From Sabellastarte sp. h YS-2021 (lineage: Eukaryota > Annelida > Polychaeta > Sabellida > Sabellidae), in assembly GCA_964017235.1 (NCBI GenBank), contig OZ024933.1, positions 11,225,962 through 11,289,961 of the forward strand: a stretch of DNA of 64,000 bases, read 5' to 3'. Below, piece by piece: positions 56,042 to 64,000 of this stretch. A program made the position numbers and the translations under genes. The notes under the pieces were generated by a model that saw only the letters and a list, made by a program, of their open reading frames with translations, was not told where the DNA came from and did not search any database. Position 1 is the first letter of the stretch. Every line of letters begins with the position of its first letter.

Positions 56042-57245
56042 GTATGTGTTATATATTTACATAGTTTGCATCAAAATTATGGGTAGGATAGTTTGAATAT
56101 TGTGAATACAAAGAATATCAATCGTGTTTAAAGCTGTTGCATTTTTTTATATGGATGGAATGACCTTTTCAAGACGAATCCAGCGATATCTTTTAAATAT
56201 CTGCCCAATGTTTGCAGAGAAATGGTCGAAAAACTGCTCACAAAAAACAGTACTCACCTCTTTGCCTGGCATGAGTGAATAAACATGTAGCGTGTGCATG
56301 AATAAAAATGTAGAGTGCGCATGTGCGCGCAAAAGATTAGGGGAGTGCGCATGCGCGTGCAAAGGATTAGGGCAGAGTTTAAATTTTATAGTGTGCGCAT
56401 TCACGGGATAAAATCTAGCGTGCACATGCGCATTTAAAAAATTGGAAATAAAGTCGACCTATGTCACCTATGTCACGTGAGCCCTCTCGACCAATCAGAT
56501 CGCTCAATAGGAATATATAAGTTTTTCTTTAAAGGAGGAGGACGAATATAAACTTCTATTAAGATAAAACACTAGTCATGTATGTGTTATATATGTTTAC
56601 ATAGTTTGCAAATTATGGGTAGGATAGTTTGAATATTGTGAGCACAATAGCAATGCTGTTTCTAAAGATGCTGCAGATATATAATTTAAAAGTTAAGTGC
56701 AAAAACACTTATGTGTTATACTGCACTAAAATAATAAAATACAATAACTAATATTTACAAGAAAAACAAATATATACACAAATACATGATTGACAAAAGG
56801 CCAACTCACAAAGTCATGGAAATTGACTAGAAATATACATAAAAATGTAAAACACAAATTAGTAACAAGATGTACACAAGTAGAAAAATCTCAATAAATT
56901 AGCTTAATAGCAAACACAGAATAAGTTGAGTAAAATATTTCCATATAATAAATCTTAAATTTTGGCCGAAAAATGACATTTCTTAAAAGCAAAATATTTA
57001 TACAAATACTTATATGGTTGGAAAGATCTCTTCAAGACAAATCCAACGATATCTTACTTTTAAAAATCCGCCCAATATTCACAGAGATATGGCCGAAAAA
57101 CCCAAACTACAGTACTCACCTCTTTTGCCTAAAAATTAGCGTGCGCATGCGCGAGATGATATCTAGTGCGCATGCACAGAATAAAAACTAGCGTGCGCAT
57201 GCGCATGGTGACGTCACGTCTCGCTCAAAAAAGATAAAAATATAA
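56038..57245 (-). promoter_or_regulatory. Duplicated promoter-like segment upstream of the polymerase
   Basis: Two related units (56038-56530 and 56576-57245) share an opening TCATGTATGTGTTATATAT, ATTATGGGTAGGATAGTTTG and a block around 56160/57020. They also share, on the minus strand, the donor GCAAAGAG|GTGAGTACTG (56254) and GCAAAAGAG|GTGAGTACTG (57120). NRF-1-like GCGCATGCGC palindromes (56346, 57137, 57196) and near matches lie just upstream of each donor. Unit 2 adds TGACGTCA (CRE) at about 57211. Unit 1 adds CACGTG at about 56476 and a CCAAT box at about 56495. This looks like a CpG-type promoter with a first exon, directed toward the polymerase. Function is inference. Confidence 0.5.
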
Positions 57246-57269
57246 GGATGTCGGGGTGCTTATACTACT

Positions 57270-57445
57270 TGAGTTGTTCCCTCGATTACTGCAACTCTCT
57301 CTTCTGAAGTCTATCCAGACTCAACATGTGCAAACGGACATGAGCAAATACACATGGGCATCTCTTATTCTCAAACGACTCCATTGACTCCCAGTTGAAT
57401 TTCCAAACTGCCACTCTAGTTTACAAGTTTCTTCACATATATATA
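57270..57445 (+). pseudogene. LINE reverse transcriptase C-terminal fragment
   Basis: SLDYCNSLF, then in a shifted frame ILKRLH and LPVEF, matches the 'LDYCNSLL ... LHWLPV' region of CR1/Jockey-type reverse transcriptases. It has stops and a frameshift, and begins directly after the promoter-like segment. Confidence 0.65.
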
Positions 57446-57449
57446 AATT

Positions 57450-58780
57450 TTTATAAGACATCTAAGCACCAGGGCTGGTATTTATAAACAAAAACCTCAA
57501 AATCAATCTCAAACACAAAATACATGATGTTTAAACCATAAATGTACGCTTAAATTCAAACTCAAATTTAAATATTAATTGAAACACAACTTCAACACTC
57601 ATTCAAAATCATTAATGCTCCCTATATTTAGGCTTTACATTTAAGTTTGGCATGAAAGGAATGTTAAATTATGGCTGCATTAATTTTGTTTGACCATATT
57701 ACCTGTACTGATGCATTAGAAAATCACAATGAATTGGAAATTTGCAGGATAGATTTGAAGTTGAACACAATACTTATGAGTGTGTGAAAGCTGCAGTCAA
57801 TATATCTGTGTTTGCCCTTAACTTGTGGTGAAATAGATATTCAGTCAAAGGGCTGGCCAAGAGGGAATATATGCCAGAATGTGGTGAAATTAAGTGTGCA
57901 TGTAATTTGCTGACAATTAAATATTTTAGTTTGAAAATAAGTACAATGTTAATACAATAGTATGTTAAATTATTACTACCACACAAGCCAAGACTACTAA
58001 GTAGTACTACATCAAAGACCTGGCTATGAGACAGGGTAGAATTTTTGAAAAATATGTATGACTACAGACTATGTCCATTGACTAAAATGGCTAGTAAAAT
58101 GGTTGTTACCGCTTAAAAATTAAGCATAACACTAATATGTCATAAGTGGCTTTAACATTTCTAATACCAATATCTTAATCTACTTATTCACAGTTGTAAA
58201 GCTGAACAAAAAAATTAACGACTTCTTTGTAAAAACTTCAAGTTACTTTCTGTATATGCTCTTAAAATGTGGTAAAATCCATGTTCAAAATTAAAACAAA
58301 TTAGGATCTTTAAAAGGCATGTATTTGCTAAACTACATGAAGGTATGAGTGATACATTGGTCTATATTTTTTGCGTAGTATGAAAATACATGATACTGTT
58401 TAATTGGGTTCTCTGTTTTGTCAAACGTATGCTGTTTCCATTTTCATTCCAAAAATGAGTTTTCAAAAGTTATTTCGCAATTTTGAGTTGTAAATATTGT
58501 ATTGATTAATATTAACATTATAAGTTAATAATAACATTATATTTTACATCTGGTGCAGTGCTTTATTTATATATGATTAATAGATGCGAATAAATGCATT
58601 AGTGATGTCATTATATTAAAAATAAAACTTCTCTGCTCAGTTTACTTTTATTTGAGATTACTTGTTTTGATTAGTAAATATATACATACAACGGGTCATG
58701 TGTGACCTCACTAAACATGAAAAGGTCGTAAGATATACTTGTATGAATGTCATTGTATTTGAAATTCAACCCAACCCAGT
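57450..58780. other. AT-rich sequence, nothing recognised
   Basis: No supported gene or repeat. Confidence 0.5.
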
Positions 58781-58789
58781 GATTAAATC

Positions 58790-59060
58790 ATAAGGCTATT
58801 ACTTAATAGATACATTGATTTGGGGTGTAGGTGTGGTTAGAACCTTGATTTGGTTTTTGACTTTTCTGCAGTAGTCTTGAATGATTGATTGGGAGTTTTA
58901 AAATCTTATCTGACTATATCTCTGAAACCATAATGCCTAAGAAGCTGATACTTGGCTCAGATATTGGTTCGGTTGTAGAATGACAACATTATGGTGTGAC
59001 ATTGATATGCACCTATGATTACACCAATCTGTCCACCCATTTTAAGGTCTCATCAGCACA
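58790..59060 (-). repeat. Diverged unit of the AAGGTCA tandem family
   Basis: On the minus strand, ATGGTTTCAGAGATATAGTC, AAGTATCAGCTTCTTAGGC and ACACCTACACCCC parallel the units at 19225-20290. Confidence 0.55.
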
Positions 59061-59439
59061 ATGTTCACTTAATTGTATTTTTGGATATCCGCGTGGAAGA
59101 TATTTTTCTTCTGAAATTGACTTGTTTTGACATCTTGAATTGATTTTTGTGAGGATTTAGCTTGGAATCTTAAAATATTTACAATATTTTGCAATATTTT
59201 GTGCTGATCTGTTTCATGTAGAAGCAATTTTATCAACATACCAAGTTAATTTTGGTATGTGAAAAAATATCAATTTTAAATTAAAGTGGGCTTCCAAAGA
59301 TGGATAGATGAAATTCTAGTACGCTGTACAGAGACACATTTTTGGAAATCTCACAACAATGGTTGTTTTAAATACAATGGTTGTTTTATATATCTTGTAT
59401 TTTGCTTTTTATGTAGTTTCTTTAGTTTGATTGTGTTTT

Positions 59440-60870
59440 TATATCTATATTTACCCCAGTTTACTTTTATACCTACTTCCTCAAAAAGCGGGTATTATCA
59501 CCCATCTGGCCGGGTATTACTGTTGTTATTTGCAGTAAATATTTGGTAAATATTTACCCTACATTAAGTATTGGGTATTATCAACAATCTAATTTGTGTC
59601 TATAAAGTTTTCTTCTAGTTTAATTCCAATCATTTTATAGCTATTACTCCTGTTGTTGGTGTCTGGTGGTGTTGTGACTTTGCTTAAGGTGAGGCTGTAT
59701 TGTGAAGTACTAGTGTGCCTGTGAATAGCCCACAGGGCAAATAATTGTGACTGTGTTGAGTTGTAGGTATATGTTTCTTGACGCCCCCACTGTTGAGCTT
59801 AGATTAGGACTTCTCACTTATGAACAATCCCACCAGTCATGTTTAGTCTTCAGGCACTCCTCTTTATGGCACTGTTTACTGTTGCATTGGCTCACAGGTA
59901 TGAGTGGTTCAACACTAGAGTATTCGGTTTATCATGTCCTCCTTTGATTAGAATTGCAAATAAATCATGCTTTTGTTCTTGTTGAAAATTTTCAACCTTG
60001 GTTAATAGAAGAGGGCTTATGTTGTTACTGCTACTGGGAGACATGTCCCTGAATTCTGGTCCTCTCACACTCGGTTTTCTGAATGCCAGATTTGTTAGGA
60101 GTAAGGGTCCACTCCTAGTCGACATGTTTGCTTCAAATGACTTTTTCTGCCTTATGGAAACCCATATTCATACCTTTGATTTACACAGCTTTTTATGGTT
60201 TATAACTTCTCCTGATTTTATTTTTCTCACAGGCCTCGTCCCTCAGGTACTGATGGTGTTGGTATTTCCATGAGTTCCTCCAACAGACCCCATAAAAATA
60301 TCCTTTTTATCAGTTATTTGTCATCAGTCTGAAAACAAATTTGCTTCCTGTTTTTATCAAAAATTCAAAAGGATTTGTGATATGTTCACAACCTCTTTGA
60401 CAGCAGTGATACCACCCATGTGTACACCTCCTAACCTAACTCGCTTCAATGAGGTTTTGGAAAACTAGGTACTAAAATCATCAAAAATTCTGCCTACTTT
60501 CCTTTTGAAAGATTGTGTGGAAATTTTACTTCTGTCAATTACAAAACTTGTCAATTTGTCATTAGCTGGGGGTGTATTTCCTCAAAAATTCAAGAAGACA
60601 GTTGTCACTTCCCTCATTAAGAGAGCATCACTTCAAAATGAAGATTTGTAAAATTATTGACTGGTATATGGACTATGCTTCATGTCAAAATTGTGGAGAA
60701 GGTCATTGTTTAACAGCTCATGCAACATATCAACAGTAACAATCTTGATAATCCTAGGTAATCTGTATAAAAATTGGTCACTCCACAGAAACTGCCCTGC
60801 CGTATATCAAAAATACTTTTTTTCTGTTATAGCAAGGCCAAAAGTGGTTTTGGTGTACTAGAATGAGCAG
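59440..60870 (+). pseudogene. CR1/L2-like LINE fragment (endonuclease start and reverse transcriptase)
   Basis: At 60035-60180 the frame reads GDMSLNSGPLTLGFLNARF and FFCLMETHIHTF, the beginning of an AP-endonuclease domain. At 60475-60830 frames read LPTFLLKDCVEILLLSITKL, SLAGGVFPQKFKKTVVTSLI and then GLCFMSKL, the N-terminal part of a CR1-type reverse transcriptase. Most of the endonuclease is missing, and stops and frameshifts are frequent. The left portion (59440-60000) is probably its 5' region. Confidence 0.72.
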
Positions 60871-60879
60871 TGCACTGAA

Positions 60880-62780
60880 GCAGTTAACCAACCCAGTACT
60901 AAAAAAGCTGAAAAAAAAGATCAAAAAGATGTAATCTTTAGATGTGCGAGTCTTGCTAGAGCTCGCCCTTAAAATGTCTGTTCCAAACAAAGATATGGAA
61001 TTGAGTCATTAGGCCACTTGTATGTAGATGTCACCACTATTTATTTGCCATCCCCAGACATGTTACATCCTCATTTAAGGCTCAGTGCTTGGGCTGTACT
61101 TGTTGTTGCATTTGTCTGGGTCTACATTCAAAATGTAATTACAAAGCTTGGAACAGCTATGTTTTGCTATTAATCAGTATTTAATTGAAACACGTAAGCA
61201 TATGTTTGATGATACACTATCTTGTTCAGTTTTATCATATCCTTGTATATGTTGATGCTCAAGATATATGTGATGTGCTTACAGATCTACCTATGAAAAG
61301 TCTATTTTCCTTTATACATATATGAAAGGTGTTGTTTGCAAATGCATTAGCACTTGTACTTTCTTTTGATAATTTTAATTTACACATACTTTTTCCAGTA
61401 AATGAAATTTATTGCGTAGTGCACTAATTTCTGTCTCCATTGAGATATCAGAAAAAGCATAAATTGCAACCTTTTACCTTTTAATTATAAAGTGAAGTAA
61501 CCATTTTAATACACATGTGCAATATCAGTATAAAGTAAATGCAGGGAGTATGTGCCGATAAAATTTAAAAAAATGTCAAAATCAGTATGTCAGTTGACAA
61601 AATAGTAGTCTTAGAATGATATTTCTTTCCCAGTGAGAAAAGCATGGCAGTATGTATTATATAGTATCTTATATACTTTTTTATCATTTATCTATGTGCA
61701 TTTTGGTGTTAGCGATTTATCATCATGATTTCATTTTGGGAGACACCGAGAACTGTGGATTTTTTCTGTGTATATATTTAAAACTCTTGATAAAGCAATT
61801 GAAGATGTTAAATTAACTGTAAATATTGTGTGGTTTGTTTCTATGTGATTTGTGATAATCATATATACATATAACACGACAATGTGATGTTCACCACAAC
61901 ATGTGAAATTTGCCACCTTTGAAATGAAGTAGCTACAAGTGAATTTCTGGCATTTATTCAACAAATAAGATAATTTATTAAAGCACATATGATAAAAGAA
62001 TAAACAACTCAAAGCAAGTACGCATGACTGGCTCTTTGTTTGCTCACAATGTCAAGTGCATATTATGCAGATGTAACCATTACACACTCAAATTTTATCT
62101 GAATAATAGTGTAGCATATATGTAACATTTGATTAAGTTAAACTGTGTTTGTGTAACTACTCCTTAGATGAAAGAAATCCACATAAAATTAAAATTGTAA
62201 TTGAATATTACAAAGAATAAACACCAAGCTATAATTTCAGAAATGTGTTCCACAATATACTTTTTCGACTTAAATGATACAGCAACACATTTTATGAATT
62301 CTAAAGCTAAATAAACTGGATATTGGTTTTGACCCTTGCTGTATATGGTCTGCTTTAGAGTAGAGATTAAATTTTATAAAGATTGATTATCTGTTTTGTG
62401 ATCCACGATCTGCAAGTAGGATTTATAGTGTTGTGCTCATGTGGACAATTTTTGTCATGCATATTTAGCAGTAATAAATAGCAATCCTGTCATTATGTAA
62501 CAAATATCTACCTAAGTATTTATCCTTAAGTAAAGCAAAAATTCACAATCTCTGAGTTACATGTTAATTTGTATGCTAAAACTTCTGTAGCAATAAAACT
62601 TATTTTCTCAAGTTGCATGTAGTAAATTACATGAAGAAGCATTAATGGCAGAGAAACTGATTACAGATGAGTGGAGGCACTAGTGAGGCATAAAAATAAT
62701 GTTTCCAGATTGCTAATTATAGGTTGTGTCTATTGAAACCTCATCTTGGCATAAACTCTAATGTAATGCATTGTTCTGTG
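60880..62780. other. AT-rich sequence, nothing recognised
   Basis: There are no supported exons. 61731-62012 has a long minus-strand frame, but it is low-complexity and without splice support. Confidence 0.45.
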
Positions 62781-62786
62781 TTTCAG

Positions 62787-63762
62787 CTTACACCAAATAT
62801 CTGATGATGATGATGATGATCATCATCATCATCATCATCATTGCAATGTTGATTGCGGTTCTGGGTTTGGTTTATCTTCAAAAGACAGGTAGGATTATAA
62901 CCTTTCATGGAAGACTGTTTGTTTGACAAATGTACAAATAATTGTAATTTTAGTGCTAGACCCCAAAATATAACATTCTTAAAATAAGTGTGTCTACATC
63001 TTGAAAAGTTAAACTTGTTTTGTGACAAAAAGTTAAGTAGTTACAAGAATGTTCATGTTTTGAATGAAACCTCACTTTGTCATTGGATTTTAAATGCAGG
63101 AGGCTTCGACTACTACATGGAGCCACATGTAACCAAACTGAAAGTAATGACATGAGCCTGAAGTTTACTCATTCGCAATAAGTGGGGATGTCGCCTAGTG
63201 CAGTTTGTTCTAACCATATATCCATTTTATGATATGCCTTTCAACAGAAACACTTACAATTTATAATATGGCTGCAGGTTGTAATATAAATATGATATGA
63301 AATAAATTATATCTTTGAAATGCCCTCTACTAGTCCATGTAACACAAATCCCTGTCAGCCATTTTTCATTAATATCTGAAAACCTATAAGTTTTTACACT
63401 TGGGCCAGTTGTAATAAGCCCATAATGTTATAACATTTGGGTCTAGTTACCCTTTTATTTACTTTACCAAAAATAACACATGCTCTGGTATTCGCTCCTT
63501 AAAATCAGACTGGTTCTACTTATATTGTACCCATATTTGAAATATTGTACAGGTGTTTCAAAGGGTGTCTGCCCCTTTTATGTATTATGTCATAGGATCA
63601 GTACTCTGGATCCAAGAGAAGCACAAACACGGTTTTGTTATAAGATATGTGTACAATTCAATTTTTATTTCTGTTTTGTGTGTTTCTAGGTAAACTGAAA
63701 CTTAAACAGAAGAACTTGTTCCAAGAAGATGGGAGACTATGCAAGTTCTCCAAACGATTTCG
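62787..63762 (+). CDS. Two exons of a membrane protein gene (partial)
   Basis: Exon 62787-62888 follows TTCTGTGTTTCAG and ends before GTAGGA. Exon 63690-63762 follows TGTGTTTCTAG and ends before GTAATA. With one base supplied from an upstream exon, the frame reads YTKYL, then five Met and eight Ile encoded by ATG/ATC repeats, then AMLIAVLGLVYLQKTG. It continues into KLKLKQKNLFQEDGRLCKFS and KRFR. A hydrophobic helix followed by a basic tail suggests a type II or single-pass membrane protein. The first exon could also be read as an Asp/His run, but that frame stops right after the splice. The upstream exon and the rest of the gene are not identified. I do not recognise the family. Confidence 0.55.
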
Positions 63763-64000
63763 GTAATATTTGGTATATATTAGCATATAGCTTTGCAAGT
63801 TAAATGGCTTTAAGGATCATCAGCAACATCACATCATTTAGACTGCTTAATCGTTGTCAGTGACTAAACAGATATTCCATTTGGAGTCACCTATACACAT
63901 GTCAAATATAAAATATCCTAGTGTACTAGTATACATTACTGTGCTTTGTATTATCAGCAATTATTGCTCTTTACACATAATTCAGAAATAACACAAAATT

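Overview
This is eukaryotic nuclear DNA, most likely from a marine bivalve or a related lophotrochozoan. The evidence is AT-rich sequence, short exons bounded by GT-AG introns, tRNA- and 5S-derived SINEs, CR1/Jockey-like LINE fragments, Helitron-like elements with internal tandem modules of the bivalve 'pearl' type, and a Polinton/Maverick fragment. The species call is inference from repeat style. Nothing points to a bacterium or to an integrated retrovirus.

Left (1-15 kb): the minus strand carries four exons (138-5290) of a partial gene with a ParB/sulfiredoxin-like 'DGNHR' motif. Its introns hold a Helentron-like element (2901-3682), a fragment of a TIR family and a degenerate tandem repeat. 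To the right lie MITEs, one with a SINE nested inside, a GC-ended repeat family also broken by a SINE, and long AT-rich stretches with nothing recognisable. A possible orphan exon sits at 14996-15075.

Middle (15.8-31 kb): a decayed LINE; a tandem repeat rich in AGGTCA half-sites, split by a SINE that has clean target-site duplications; a 1.8 kb TIR element; a pogo-like MITE; a 2.06 kb Helentron-like element built from about eleven ~146 bp modules; and a second, inverted copy of the GC-ended repeat.

31.7-47.6 kb: an apparently intact plus-strand gene of 11 exons (2385 nt including the stop, 794 residues). All splice phases agree. It belongs to a poorly described family that I associate with DUF7869 and has a DDE-transposase-like pattern of acidic residues. 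Its introns are full of repeats, but its reading frame is open throughout.

48.1-57.3 kb: a ~89 bp satellite of about 25 units centred on a perfect 16 bp palindrome abuts a broken Polinton/Maverick segment. That segment has a packaging-type ATPase on the plus strand with one in-frame stop, a 200 bp GGA tract, and a family B DNA polymerase on the minus strand with several frameshifts. Upstream of the polymerase is a duplicated segment with NRF-1-like palindromes, a CRE, an E-box, a CCAAT box and a conserved minus-strand splice donor. No integrase, protease or capsid gene is visible.

Right (57.3-64 kb): CR1-like LINE fragments, AT-rich DNA and two plus-strand exons (62787-62888, 63690-63762). 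These exons encode a membrane segment built from a palindromic ATG/ATC trinucleotide run and belong to a gene that leaves the window.
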